This document shows, one piece after another, positions 25,873 to 34,786 of a stretch of 64,000 nucleotides of DNA. Below the pieces are notes generated by a model. It saw nothing but the letters and a program-made list of their open reading frames with translations. It was not told where the DNA came from and made no database searches. The position numbers and the translations under genes are program-made. Position 1 is the stretch's first letter; each line of letters starts with the position of its first letter. This stretch comes from Desulfovibrio sp. (lineage in GTDB: Bacteria > Desulfobacterota > Desulfovibrionia > Desulfovibrionales > Desulfovibrionaceae), in contig JAQYWK010000001.1 of assembly GCA_030145055.1 (NCBI GenBank), positions 868,001-932,000 on the forward strand, given 5' to 3'.

Positions 25873-27582
25873 TTATTCAACCCCCAAGCTAAAACAAATA
25901 TACGTATACTCGCCCATATTTTGGAGGGTGATGTCTGAAACAATCTTTGCTAGCAGTACTAGCCCCAGATTGTTTAATTCTTCTTCACTTATTTGTTCAA
26001 TGTTCTTGGGTATTGTACATGGATTGTCCAAATCACTGTGCAGTCTTGAACCAAAAGAAATTTCGACAGAAACCCGCTTATTTAATCTATGGATTTTGTA
26101 TCTGATTTTTCCCTGTATATTTTCACGCTCAAGTTCTGTTAAGGCATGAACAAAAATCTCTTCACAGGCAATGTCCAGATAATTTGATTTTTTCATGCTC
26201 ATTCCAGCATTTGCAGCAAATGAGGATATCTTATTTCGTATGGTTACAATCTCATCTGGAACAGGCTTTACAAAGAAAAGCAAAGAATGCTTTATGCTGA
26301 AACGAGTAAGGATGGTTAAGCCTACGGCAATCAACCCACCAACAGCAAAGCCGTTTGTTGTTAGGGGGCGGATAAATTCGGGAAATGCTTCGGGATAAAA
26401 AATATCATTTTCAGCTATTAGGCCAAAACATAGTGAAAGTCCGGCAATTACTCCGTTGCGATAATCCAGCTCTGTGGCAAGCATGCGGATACCTGTTGAG
26501 AAAAGGTGTGCAACAAGCACAACTCCTACAGCCCCCATTACTTCACCGGGAATTGAATTGAAAAAATAAGCTGTCTTAGGTGATAAAATTAACGCCATGA
26601 GCATAATTGCTGCTACTACAGCAACTTTGCGGCTTGCAATACCTGTCATTTCCATCAGTGGAATATTGGGTGAATGTGATGAAGACGGCATTCCACCAAA
26701 CAGAGACGTTACTGCCATACTTACACCATTAGAATACAGGCCACCTTGAATTGCGTCAAAATCAGTTCTTTTCTGGCCTGGACTTACGATTCTTTGAAGT
26801 GCCATTGCGTCACCGACATATTTGATGCTTGTAACTTGTATTGAAACGACAAAAGTAAAATAGGTCGCCCAGTGTCCCAGGTTAGTAAAATCAAAACTGA
26901 ACTCAGGTAAATGTAAGGGGGGGAGTCCAATCCAAGGCGCTTCCATAACCTGTGAAAAATCGAAGTCACTAATTAAGATTTTAACTAAAATCCCTGAAGC
27001 AAGCCCCATGAAAAGACCCCATGGTCTTAATTTTTCTCTGCCAAACCATTCGACAAAGATCATGACCAAGATAGTGGTCATGCCTATTAGAATATTCAAA
27101 ATGCCGGTTTGCCCTACGGATTCGCCCGCCCCGACCCAAGTAAGCACCGAATCTTTTAGTAGTCCTGTCATGGCGAGCATTATGATCACTCCCCCGACAG
27201 TTGGAGTGAGAATATGGCGCATAAACCGTATTCCATAGCTGAATAGAATCTGAATTGGTGCAGACATGAGTGTTAGTGATGAAAAAAGAGGAAAACCTCC
27301 TAGGCCTATTGCTGCATGGGCGCATGACATGAATGCCCCGGATGTTCCCATGTACATGGGCATACCGAGACCGAATTTTTTAAATCTGTAGGGCTGGAGG
27401 AGGGTTGAAATACCTGCTCCGATGGTGGTCATGAAGATTAAGTAGTGTGTTTCACCCGAACTGAGCCCGTATAGTTGTGCGAGCATTGCAGGGGTAATGA
27501 TGATGCCTACAAAAAGAATGATTACATGCTGTAGACTTAATATCCCAGTGATAAGGTGGTAATATATGCTAGTGTGGTTCAT
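25873..27582 (-). CDS. NCS2-family (uracil/xanthine-type) permease with C-terminal RsbW-like ATPase domain
   Basis: A 569-residue protein. Residues 1-430 are a nucleobase-cation symporter-2 permease: QHVIILFVGIIITPAML at the start, MPMYMGTSGAF, a central DFDAIQGGLYSNGVSMAVTSLFGGMPSSSHSPNI region and about twelve to fourteen hydrophobic segments. After about residue 435 there is a soluble ~130-residue domain with LDIACEEIFVHAL, VSVEISFGSRL and LGLVLLAKIVSDITLQNMGEYTYICFSL, resembling the anti-sigma-factor (RsbW/HATPase) fold but with a degenerate N-box. The expected asparagine is Val-His. The fusion suggests the permease is regulated or signals. Substrate unassigned. Confidence 0.8.
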   Translation of the reverse strand: MNHTSIYYHLITGILSLQHVIILFVGIIITPAMLAQLYGLSSGETHYLIFMTTIGAGISTLLQPYRFKKFGLGMPMYMGTSGAFMSCAHAAIGLGGFPLFSSLTLMSAPIQILFSYGIRFMRHILTPTVGGVIIMLAMTGLLKDSVLTWVGAGESVGQTGILNILIGMTTILVMIFVEWFGREKLRPWGLFMGLASGILVKILISDFDFSQVMEAPWIGLPPLHLPEFSFDFTNLGHWATYFTFVVSIQVTSIKYVGDAMALQRIVSPGQKRTDFDAIQGGLYSNGVSMAVTSLFGGMPSSSHSPNIPLMEMTGIASRKVAVVAAIMLMALILSPKTAYFFNSIPGEVMGAVGVVLVAHLFSTGIRMLATELDYRNGVIAGLSLCFGLIAENDIFYPEAFPEFIRPLTTNGFAVGGLIAVGLTILTRFSIKHSLLFFVKPVPDEIVTIRNKISSFAANAGMSMKKSNYLDIACEEIFVHALTELERENIQGKIRYKIHRLNKRVSVEISFGSRLHSDLDNPCTIPKNIEQISEEELNNLGLVLLAKIVSDITLQNMGEYTYICFSLGVE

Positions 27583-27652
27583 GTTTTTTTCATTTATGCA
27601 GCTACTTGTTTAAAATTGTATGATTAAGAATTAGTTTTTTCTAGCCTTATGC

Positions 27653-28858
27653 CTATTTGTCTTTACGAAATATCTTACCCAGCAACGCTTTACCTTTGCT
27701 CTTAATACTTTCGCGCGGGGATTCTTTTTCTGTCCCTGTTATATATGCATGTACTGAACGGTCTGATTGTTTTGAATGGCCTGATTGATTTTTATTCACA
27801 GTTTTCTCTCCATTTTTCCCATTTTCACTGCCAGAAAAGCTCGCAAATTTAGCGACCTTCTGAGCTTGCTTAGCTGAGAATCTTGCGGCCTTACCTGTTG
27901 CTTCGAAGGCTTTGTCTTTGGAATCCACAACTTTTCGTGCTGCGTTCATAGCCTTATCACCAACTGAGCTGGTGATTGTTTTCAGGTAGGCAGAAGTAAT
28001 CATCTTGGTTGAATCTACTGCGATACTCAACAGAAGTTTCGCGGCTTCCTTTAGCACTGCTCTGCGAAATTCAGGCGTTTTTTTGTCCGCTCTGTAGCTG
28101 AAGTGGTTTCGCGTAATGATGCCCACGCGCAGGGCGAGGAATGCATTGGTAGATCCATCGAGAATGGAGGCTGTAACTATAGAGGTTAGGCCGCTTGCAC
28201 CGGGAATCATGCCTAGAGCTGAACCTGCGAGTACGGGGGACATGATCGCTTCAATCTGTGATTGAATATCGAGATCTTCTATTGCGCTCGCAAAAAACGC
28301 TGTAACCGCCACATTCGAATATACCGAAACCATGTCCCGCAGTGAAGGGCGTTGGTTATATATTTTTGATACATCCCACACCAGTTTGGTAAGTGAACCG
28401 AGAACTATGAATGAGTCTAGTTTGCCGTTTTGCGAAATGGCGGTGGATAGGAATATTCTTGAGGCTACAGACTTCATTTTTGCGGTAGAAATTTCATCGA
28501 GCTGATAGAGGGCTATGTCGAGCTCCTCATCGCGGGAAAGATTCAGATTCATGGCCCGCACATTTTTATTGGTCCGCAATCTTTTGCGTAGCTTGTGCAT
28601 GAATTTTACTTGCTGGGAGGGCGTAGGATTGTCCGGCAATGTCAGCGGACCGGGGCGGAAAAAAAATATTAATATAGGGCTGATGATCATGATCAAAAAC
28701 AGGCCGCTCAATCCGAAAAGTACGTAGTCATATGACTGCGGAAAATACACAGCGCAAAGTTCCGCTAGCGCCGAAATCTGATTCAACATAAAGAGCACAA
28801 ATCCCGCAAGTAGCAGGAATATTCCAATTGAAATTAGTCTGGTCAGTGTTTTAGTCAC
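27653..28858 (-). CDS. DUF697/YcjF-like membrane protein
   Basis: A ~401-residue protein with two N-terminal transmembrane helices (about residues 7-29 and 45-68), then a helical central domain with VLAGSALGMIPGASGLTSIVTASILDGSTNAFLALRVGI, the DUF697/YcjF pattern, and a hydrophilic lysine- and serine-rich tail of about 100 residues. YcjF-type proteins usually accompany the GTPase-like YcjX, which is not here. The start is a GTG; GAGG six bases upstream favours the second of two in-frame GTGs. Confidence 0.65.
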   Translation of the reverse strand: MTKTLTRLISIGIFLLLAGFVLFMLNQISALAELCAVYFPQSYDYVLFGLSGLFLIMIISPILIFFFRPGPLTLPDNPTPSQQVKFMHKLRKRLRTNKNVRAMNLNLSRDEELDIALYQLDEISTAKMKSVASRIFLSTAISQNGKLDSFIVLGSLTKLVWDVSKIYNQRPSLRDMVSVYSNVAVTAFFASAIEDLDIQSQIEAIMSPVLAGSALGMIPGASGLTSIVTASILDGSTNAFLALRVGIITRNHFSYRADKKTPEFRRAVLKEAAKLLLSIAVDSTKMITSAYLKTITSSVGDKAMNAARKVVDSKDKAFEATGKAARFSAKQAQKVAKFASFSGSENGKNGEKTVNKNQSGHSKQSDRSVHAYITGTEKESPRESIKSKGKALLGKIFRKDK

Positions 28859-28944
28859 GATTTGCACCTCGATAAGGGCTGTATTGATCTAGATTCATTA
28901 AACTGTATCTATATAATTACTCGTAACTACGTCAAACAGTCTCT

Positions 28945-29880
28945 ATGGTATTAAATCACAAATTCAAATCGGCTACAGGGCTGGGAGTGGCGCAGGTTCT
29001 TACTGGATCCGCGCTGATTGCTCTTGTCGGTATTTTTATAAAAATTTTGTTGGTTGATTATGGTTTGCCAATTCTGGTGGTAGCATTCTGGCGCAATCTG
29101 TTTGTCTGCATAGCTTTGCTGACGGGGTTATCATTATTTAAGCCCGAACTGCTTCACGCGGGCAAGAAGAATCTCCCCTTTCTTGCTGGATACGGATTCA
29201 TATTGACCATGCTGAATGGCGTATGGGGTGGCTCTGTTTATTTTAACGGGGCAAGTGTAGCAACGGTTCTGGTATATATTTCGGTTCCACTGACAGTAAT
29301 AGGGCAATGGTGGCTTGGCGGCGAGAAACCTTCGGCGCGGCTCATTCCTTCTACCCTACTTTGTTTATCCGGGTGCGCGCTAGTTTGCGGCATTCAGGGT
29401 GTATCAGATTTCTCCCTTACGCCTATGGGGCTGTTTTTAGGTTTATTTTCTGGATTATTCTATGCGGGATATGCGCTAATGGGGCGGGCGTGTGCGCTCA
29501 GAGGAATTAATCCCTTCACCGTCTTGATGTATATTTTCGGATTTGCCGCCTTGTTTATGCTAACGGCAGATCTCTTTTCAAATGGACTGATTCCCGGCGC
29601 GGCGGCTTCTCCTACGGATATTCTGTTACCGGGAGTACCCCTAAAAGTGTGGGGCTTGATTCTTACTTTAGCTATGGGGCCGACCATGGCGGGTTGGCTG
29701 CTCATTAATATGAGTTTGTCCAAATTAACGCCTTCCGTGGCATCAGTACTGCTAACCACCGAACCTATGATAACGGCTCTTGTAGCCATACCGACTCTTG
29801 GTGAATATATGAATACTCTGCAATGGGCAGGATGTTTTTTGATTCTGGGCGGGGTCATTGTACTTAAAAAGAGAGGTTAA
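28945..29880 (+). CDS. EamA-domain DMT-superfamily transporter
   Basis: A 311-residue ten-helix protein with two EamA repeats. The first contains ALIALVGIFIKILLVDYGLP and AFWRNLFVCIAL; the second contains LGLFSGLFYAGYALMGRAC and VLLTTEPMITALVAIPTLGE, the classical conserved Glu-Pro before the last helices. It is a probable metabolite exporter; substrate not readable. It faces ychF and is closed by the terminator at 29911-29944. Confidence 0.85.
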   Translation: MVLNHKFKSATGLGVAQVLTGSALIALVGIFIKILLVDYGLPILVVAFWRNLFVCIALLTGLSLFKPELLHAGKKNLPFLAGYGFILTMLNGVWGGSVYFNGASVATVLVYISVPLTVIGQWWLGGEKPSARLIPSTLLCLSGCALVCGIQGVSDFSLTPMGLFLGLFSGLFYAGYALMGRACALRGINPFTVLMYIFGFAALFMLTADLFSNGLIPGAAASPTDILLPGVPLKVWGLILTLAMGPTMAGWLLINMSLSKLTPSVASVLLTTEPMITALVAIPTLGEYMNTLQWAGCFLILGGVIVLKKRG

Positions 29881-29910
29881 CCTCTTCTATATATATTGCT
29901 GATGAAGCAC

Positions 29911-29944
29911 AAAAAAAGGGAGCCGCTAACGACTCCCTTTTTTA
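29911..29944. terminator. Bidirectional intrinsic terminator
   Basis: A7-GGGAG / CTCCC-T7 hairpin with an inner CG pair. It lies between two genes that converge (the EamA gene and ychF), so it probably stops both. Confidence 0.88.
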
Positions 29945-29963
29945 TTTGATATTTTTCTAAGCT

Positions 29964-31064
29964 CTATACGTTGAATAGGAAGTGAACGACGTCGCCATCT
30001 TTGAAGACGTATTCTTTTCCTTCGGAACGTAGAACGCCAGCTGCGCGGCAAGCTGCTTCTGTGCCGTGCTTGATGTAGTCATCGTAGCCGATGACTTCTG
30101 CGCGGATGAATCCTTTTTCGAAGTCGGTGTGAATCGCGGCGGCGGCGCGTGGTGCTTTGTCGCCATCGTTGATGGTCCAAGCGCGGACTTCTTTTACTCC
30201 GGCAGTAAAGTAGCTGATCATGCCGAGGGTCAAGAACCCTGTGCGAATGATTTTAGCTAGGCCGGATTCGGTTACGCCATATGATTCAAGGAAATCTTCA
30301 TATTCGTCATCTTCAAGGCCGATAAGCTCTTCTTCCATCTTGGCAGAAATTTTCACGAACGCGGCGCCGCGCTCTTCTGCAAGCTTCATTACGGATTTAA
30401 CGTAATCATTATCTTCGGTCAGGCCGTCTTCGTCGACGTTTGCACAGTAGATAACTTTTTTCTCAGTGATGAAACGAAACTCTTTGAGCATCTCGACCAT
30501 GATATCGGTGTCGAGCTTGTCGTAAGTGCTAACGGGGTTGCCTTCGTTCAGGTGCTCAAGAAGTTTTTTGCACTCCTCGACTTTAGGGCCCATGGATTTG
30601 TCGCCTTTAACCTGTTTAGCCATGCGCTCAACACGGGTATCTAGAACCTGAACATCTGAAAGAATCAGCTCAGTTTCAATGATATCAATGTCGCGGATAG
30701 GATCGACAGAGTTGGAAACGTGGATAACATCATCGTTATCGAAACAGCGGACAACATGAAGAATTGCCTGTGTTTCGCGGATGTTACCAAGAAATTTGTT
30801 ACCGAGTCCTTCACCCTGACTAGCTCCGGCAACTAGGCCGGCAATGTCGATGAAGTCTACAGTAGAACTTTGAGTGCGCTGAGGCTTAACAAGCTCAGAA
30901 ATTTTATCAATGCGTTCGTCCGGTACTGGGACGACTGCTTTGTTTGGTTCGATGGTACAGAATGCGTAGTTTGCACTTTCTGCGTTCTGAGCTTTTGTAA
31001 GGGCATTAAATAGTGTGGATTTGCCGACATTTGGCAAGCCCACGATTCCTATACTGAGGGCCAT
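29964..31064 (-). CDS. ychF: Redox-regulated ATPase YchF
   Basis: A 366-residue Obg-family P-loop protein beginning MALSIGIVGLPNVGKSTLFNALTKAQNAESANYAFCTIEPN; the NxxE replacement of the NKxD motif seen in YchF fits its ATP preference. DIAGLVAGASQGEGLGNKFL is the switch II region, and a C-terminal TGS domain (GVKEVRAWTI) is present. YchF binds ribosomes and modulates the oxidative stress response. The start has AGGAG. Full length and well conserved. Confidence 0.95.
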   Translation of the reverse strand: MALSIGIVGLPNVGKSTLFNALTKAQNAESANYAFCTIEPNKAVVPVPDERIDKISELVKPQRTQSSTVDFIDIAGLVAGASQGEGLGNKFLGNIRETQAILHVVRCFDNDDVIHVSNSVDPIRDIDIIETELILSDVQVLDTRVERMAKQVKGDKSMGPKVEECKKLLEHLNEGNPVSTYDKLDTDIMVEMLKEFRFITEKKVIYCANVDEDGLTEDNDYVKSVMKLAEERGAAFVKISAKMEEELIGLEDDEYEDFLESYGVTESGLAKIIRTGFLTLGMISYFTAGVKEVRAWTINDGDKAPRAAAAIHTDFEKGFIRAEVIGYDDYIKHGTEAACRAAGVLRSEGKEYVFKDGDVVHFLFNV

Positions 31065-31177
31065 ATCGGTGGTACTCCTGAATTATTTATTGTGGGGGCA
31101 GGGTGATAAAATCAGCCCTACGCGGCCCTCAATACCTTTCTTCGCTGTGTTGGGCAAGGGAAGAATGGGGGCGGTGG

Positions 31178-32314
31178 TTACCTTAAAGTTACTATTGGGG
31201 AACTAGAAGGCAAAGGGGACGGTTCTAAAGAGGCGATTATGTCATTTGTAACCCCTTGTTCTTTGAGAAGAGATTTTATATCCGACTCACTTAATCCAAG
31301 ACTTTCTGCAATTGTTGGTAAAGATAAATCTTTACTTATTAATGATAGAGCTTGGTTTAGTAGTGAAGGGTGAGCAATCGTAAATTCGCCTTTTTCGTTT
31401 GTGCGTTGCCCTGTTTTAGAGATTTGAACCATGCCCCATCTAAAGCTAGATTCTGATATTTTCCCAATTTGCCTTGCTCGGTAAAGAGCCGCTTGCATAG
31501 ATATATGCCAAACTTCTTTTATATCTAAAAAGGCTTGTTCATTCCATCGAGCAGGACAGTCTGCTGCAAAGCTTCTTGATGGCGCTAAAAGAGCTCCGGC
31601 AAAGCGGTTTGCTTCTCTTTCAATGGATAGGTCTCCCGTATCGTCTTCTGAATGAAGAACTAAGTGAGCAAGCTCGTGTGCTAAATCAAATTGTATTCGG
31701 CTGCCTTTGTGAAGGTTCGGAACCAATGCAATAAAGGGCCTTTCGTCATGCCAAAAGCTAAATCCGTCTAAACCCGCAAGGGCTTCTTTTAAGAGAATTA
31801 CGCACACGCCTTTACTTTCAAGTAAATTCAAAACATTGGGAATGGGGCCTGTACCAATTCCCCATTCTTCTCTAACTGCGTGCGCGAGATTTTCAATTTC
31901 AACTCCCGATCTGCTTTCAAGCTCATATTGAGGTATTTGAACAGGGGGTAATTTGATCCCTTCACTTTCGAGTAGTTGGTATAGTGATACTCCAATTTTA
32001 ATGTATTGAAGAGATTTGCGTTTGGCTGTTTGTGATGTCTTCCGGTTCGCTCTAAAATGACACGCTAAGAGATCAATTTCTGGTGTGTTGTGGATTGCAA
32101 AAAAAATCGTAGGTACACCTAAGGCTAAGGCAATAGCGCAAAAAGTATTGAGTTCTGGTTTTGTTTTTCCAGATTCATACTGAGTCACAGCTGAAGGCGT
32201 CTTAGCAATACGTTCAGCTAATTGCTTTTTGGTAAAGCCCTTAAGCTCTCTCGCAAGAGTGATCCTTGCAGGATTAAGCTGAGATAAATGGTATTGGTTA
32301 GTCTTTCCCTTCAT
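31178..32314 (-). CDS. XRE-family HTH with ImmA/IrrE metallopeptidase domain
   Basis: A 378-residue protein. After an N-terminal segment, residues about 17-70 form an XRE helix-turn-helix (TLARELKGFTKKQLAERIAKTPSAVTQYESGKTKP). Around residue 210 the zinc-protease motif HELAH occurs within FDLAHELAHLVLHSEDD, with a downstream Glu-rich helix (EREANRFAGALLAP). Such proteins cleave or displace phage-type repressors in response to stress, as in ImmA or IrrE/DdrO systems. I start at the ATG giving MKGKTNQYHLS, overlapping the upstream gene by 17 bp; the longer frame runs into that gene. Confidence 0.85.
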   Translation of the reverse strand: MKGKTNQYHLSQLNPARITLARELKGFTKKQLAERIAKTPSAVTQYESGKTKPELNTFCAIALALGVPTIFFAIHNTPEIDLLACHFRANRKTSQTAKRKSLQYIKIGVSLYQLLESEGIKLPPVQIPQYELESRSGVEIENLAHAVREEWGIGTGPIPNVLNLLESKGVCVILLKEALAGLDGFSFWHDERPFIALVPNLHKGSRIQFDLAHELAHLVLHSEDDTGDLSIEREANRFAGALLAPSRSFAADCPARWNEQAFLDIKEVWHISMQAALYRARQIGKISESSFRWGMVQISKTGQRTNEKGEFTIAHPSLLNQALSLISKDLSLPTIAESLGLSESDIKSLLKEQGVTNDIIASLEPSPLPSSSPIVTLR

Positions 32315-32996
32315 TATCTTTTCTGTCTTTTTTGCGGTCATATTGAGTTGAAATATCTTGCTCAGGGACAGGTTTTTCTTTGCTGCTCGGAGAAACATAT
32401 TCAGTTTGAATAGTTTGGTCTGGGACTGGTACAGCATTGCTTATTGTTGAGTCAAGCTGACTGTCGAATAATAGGGCTTCATTTATAGTATAAACTCTTT
32501 TCCCTTCACTGAACACACGGTCAAGAGTTATTTTACCTACGCCTGTTGCGATACTGACGTCATAACCAATGTTGAGCTCAAAGTTTGAAATTTCAGTTTT
32601 AATGTATTTACCAAGACCTGGTAGAAGGTTGCCGTCAAGAAGTCGTTTTTTTAGGGATTTAGCACTTGTAGGAACTCTCGTTTTAGCATCAACTTTTGAA
32701 ACGTTTATTGGAACATTAATTCCTTGTACTTTCACTGTAACTTGGCATCCCTCTTTATTGCTAGGGGGGGATTCCGTCCAGTCTATGTCATAAAATTGAG
32801 AGTATAAATGTATATAGCTATTAACGCCTATTATGTAGTTGGGGTTTCTGCTAGTTATCGCTTCGTCTAACTCATAAACTGTGAGAGCGAAGTCAGCTGC
32901 TTGATTTATACATGGAACTATCTTTTCTGAAAGAATGTTGATTAGTTCTTCTTTGGCCTCAGTAAGTGTTGGATCAATAAATATTTTTTTTCCCAT
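32298..32996 (-). CDS. Hypothetical protein paired with XRE-ImmA/IrrE
   Basis: A 232-residue protein that I do not recognise. The N-terminal half is mixed alpha/beta, from residue 100 a basic loop with TRVPTSAKSLKKRLLDGNLL, and the last 30 residues are charged and low in complexity (QYDRKKDRKDNEGKD). No signal peptide, membrane segment or known motif is visible. Its 3' end overlaps the peptidase gene by 17 bp, so the two are almost certainly one transcription and translation unit, probably with linked functions such as sensor and effector or toxin and antitoxin-like regulator. Confidence 0.6.
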   Translation of the reverse strand: MGKKIFIDPTLTEAKEELINILSEKIVPCINQAADFALTVYELDEAITSRNPNYIIGVNSYIHLYSQFYDIDWTESPPSNKEGCQVTVKVQGINVPINVSKVDAKTRVPTSAKSLKKRLLDGNLLPGLGKYIKTEISNFELNIGYDVSIATGVGKITLDRVFSEGKRVYTINEALLFDSQLDSTISNAVPVPDQTIQTEYVSPSSKEKPVPEQDISTQYDRKKDRKDNEGKD

Positions 32997-33118
32997 GGAG
33001 AGAAGTTTTCATTTTTTTTGTGCGTTTGTCAAGCTGTACACAAAAATACGTTTCAAAATTAAGTAAAACTCTTAAAATAAGTCTTTACGCAGTCCCACAA
33101 TAATTCTACAAAGCGCAG

Positions 33119-34306
33119 ATGAACAACTTCGAAATTAACACTGACTACGACGTAATTATTTTAGGCGCTGGCGCATCCGGTCTCTACTGTGCCATGCATG
33201 CAGCCAAGAATGGCAAACGTGTGCTGGTTCTGGACCATGCGGGCAAGGCTGCCCGTAAGCTCCGGGTTACCGGTGGCGGAAAATGTAACTTTACTAACTT
33301 GAATGTTGGACCTGAGAACTTTATCTGCTCCAACCCTCATTTTACTAAATCAGCGCTGGCTCGTCATAACCAGTGGGACTTTATAGAATTTATTACTGAA
33401 GCCGAAATCGCATATGAAGACCGTAACGAAGGTGAACTTTTCACTTTGGACGGAGCAGGGCAGATTGCCGGACTTCTCGTTTCTAAGTGTCATCGTTTGG
33501 GCGTAGACACCTTGCTCGACCGCAACATTGATTCCGTTGAAGGGCGCGGGCCTTTTACCGTGAAAACTGGTGTGGAGATTTTTGAAGCTCCATCACTTGT
33601 TGTGGCGCTCGGCACACCTACTTTCCCATCTGTTGGCTCAACGGCTCTCGGCTATAATATTGCTGACCAGTACGCGCACCGCATTGTTTACCCTCACCCC
33701 GGTCTTGTTCCACTTATGATCGGCGGCCCGAATGGTAAAATTTGTGAAGAGCTTAGCGGCAATTCATTGCCTGTCCGCATCAGTTGCGAAGGGCAGAGCT
33801 TTGAAGGCGATATGCTCTTTACTCATAAAGGGATTTCCGGCCCCGCGGCATTACAGATTTCATCCTACTGGCGCAAAGGTTCCAGCGTAGATATTGATCT
33901 TTTGCCCGGTCAGAATTTTGGTGATATTTTGGAAGATTACCGCACTGAGAATATTGCTCTGCATTCTTTCATGCACAGATATTTCACACGCAAATTAGTA
34001 GAAGTTCTGCTTACCGGTGAAGATGATGAGACTCCGGTCAGCCAGCTTACTAAGGTGCGTCGTCTTGCTTTATCTGAGCGCATTCATTGCTGGACACTTA
34101 AGCCTGAAGGAACCGAAGGGTTTTCTAAAGCTGAGGTTGTTGTCGGCGGTGTGGATACTAATCAGGTTTCGTCTAAGACTATGGAATCAAAGAAAGTTCC
34201 GGGCCTTTACTTCATAGGTGAAGTGCTGGATGTAACGGGCTGGCTTGGTGGTTATAATTTGCAGTGGGCTTGGTCTTCTGCTTTTGCTGCAGCTGAGTAT
34301 GTATAG
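33119..34306 (+). CDS. HI0933/BaiN-family NAD(P)/FAD-dependent oxidoreductase
   Basis: A 395-residue flavoprotein. FAD-binding Rossmann motif YDVIILGAGASGLYCAMHAA at residues 8-27, then RKLRVTGGGKCNFTN (the signature of HI0933-like proteins), VALGTPTFPSVGSTALGY, and the closing GEVLDVTGWLGGYNLQWAW, which contacts FAD. The family reduces a range of substrates, including bile-acid steroids in BaiN; the bacterial housekeeping role is undefined. The gene stands alone, ending in a bidirectional terminator. Only a weak ribosome site precedes the ATG. Confidence 0.88.
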   Translation: MNNFEINTDYDVIILGAGASGLYCAMHAAKNGKRVLVLDHAGKAARKLRVTGGGKCNFTNLNVGPENFICSNPHFTKSALARHNQWDFIEFITEAEIAYEDRNEGELFTLDGAGQIAGLLVSKCHRLGVDTLLDRNIDSVEGRGPFTVKTGVEIFEAPSLVVALGTPTFPSVGSTALGYNIADQYAHRIVYPHPGLVPLMIGGPNGKICEELSGNSLPVRISCEGQSFEGDMLFTHKGISGPAALQISSYWRKGSSVDIDLLPGQNFGDILEDYRTENIALHSFMHRYFTRKLVEVLLTGEDDETPVSQLTKVRRLALSERIHCWTLKPEGTEGFSKAEVVVGGVDTNQVSSKTMESKKVPGLYFIGEVLDVTGWLGGYNLQWAWSSAFAAAEYV

Positions 34307-34333
34307 ATAAGAATTAAGAATTGGTGAAATTAC

Positions 34334-34376
34334 AAAAGCGGCTTTGAGTTATTTTACTAACTCGAAGTCGCTTTTT
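34334..34376. terminator. Bidirectional terminator overlapping the response-regulator stop codon
   Basis: A long stem AAAAGCG..CTT.GAGTTA with TAACTC.AAG.CGCTTTTT, with mismatches, loop TTTTAC. It serves the flavoprotein on the plus strand and the response regulator on the minus strand; the regulator's TAG at 34357-34359 is inside the stem-loop. Confidence 0.8.
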
Positions 34377-34728
34377 CTATGGTCTGCATTAAAATTTCTA
34401 TATCGAAGGGCTTGCTGACATAATAATTTATGCCTGATTTCTCAAGTAGGTACCGTTTCTCTTTGAGAGAGTGGCCCGTCATGGCTATTATGGGAATGTC
34501 GGATTTATCTCCGAAAACTGAGCGATCGTGTATTCTTTTAGTTGCCTCTAATCCGTCCATTTCAGGCATTTCCAGGTCCATAAGAATACAGTCAAAGTTC
34601 TCTTCTTTTAGCAATTCAAGAACCTGCCACCCACTTGTTGCTGTGGTCACAGTGTGGTTTCTGTTTTCGAGCAGGCGTGATGCAGCCAATAAATTTATTT
34701 TTTCGTCGTCTGCTATAAGTATATTCAT
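34357..34728 (-). CDS. Single-domain response regulator (CheY-like)
   Basis: A 123-residue receiver domain: acidic pair ADDE at residues 6-9, phosphoacceptor Asp51 in ILMDLEMPEMDGL, Thr in IIAMTGH, and conserved Lys in YYVSKPF. No output domain follows. It is transcribed in the same direction as the flx-hdr operon but is separated from flxA by a hairpin, so it may be independent. A partner histidine kinase is not in the window. Confidence 0.9.
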   Translation of the reverse strand: MNILIADDEKINLLAASRLLENRNHTVTTATSGWQVLELLKEENFDCILMDLEMPEMDGLEATKRIHDRSVFGDKSDIPIIAMTGHSLKEKRYLLEKSGINYYVSKPFDIEILMQTIEKATSS

Positions 34729-34753
34729 CCGGCTCGTTTATTTAATTATTATT

Positions 34754-34782
34754 AGTGCCCCGCTCTTTACGAACGGGGCACT
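34754..34782 (-). terminator. Hairpin terminator after flxA
   Basis: AGTGCCCCG and CGGGGCACT stems, starting four bases after the flxA stop in the direction of transcription, followed by AT-rich sequence rather than a pure T run. The end of the flx-hdr operon is likely here. Confidence 0.7.
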
Positions 34783-34786
34783 GTTT

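Noticed and set aside
29964-34306. Prophage or integrative element around the ImmA/IrrE pair
   Set aside because: No integrase, tRNA, direct repeat, or phage structural gene is present; only the two-gene module is unusual.
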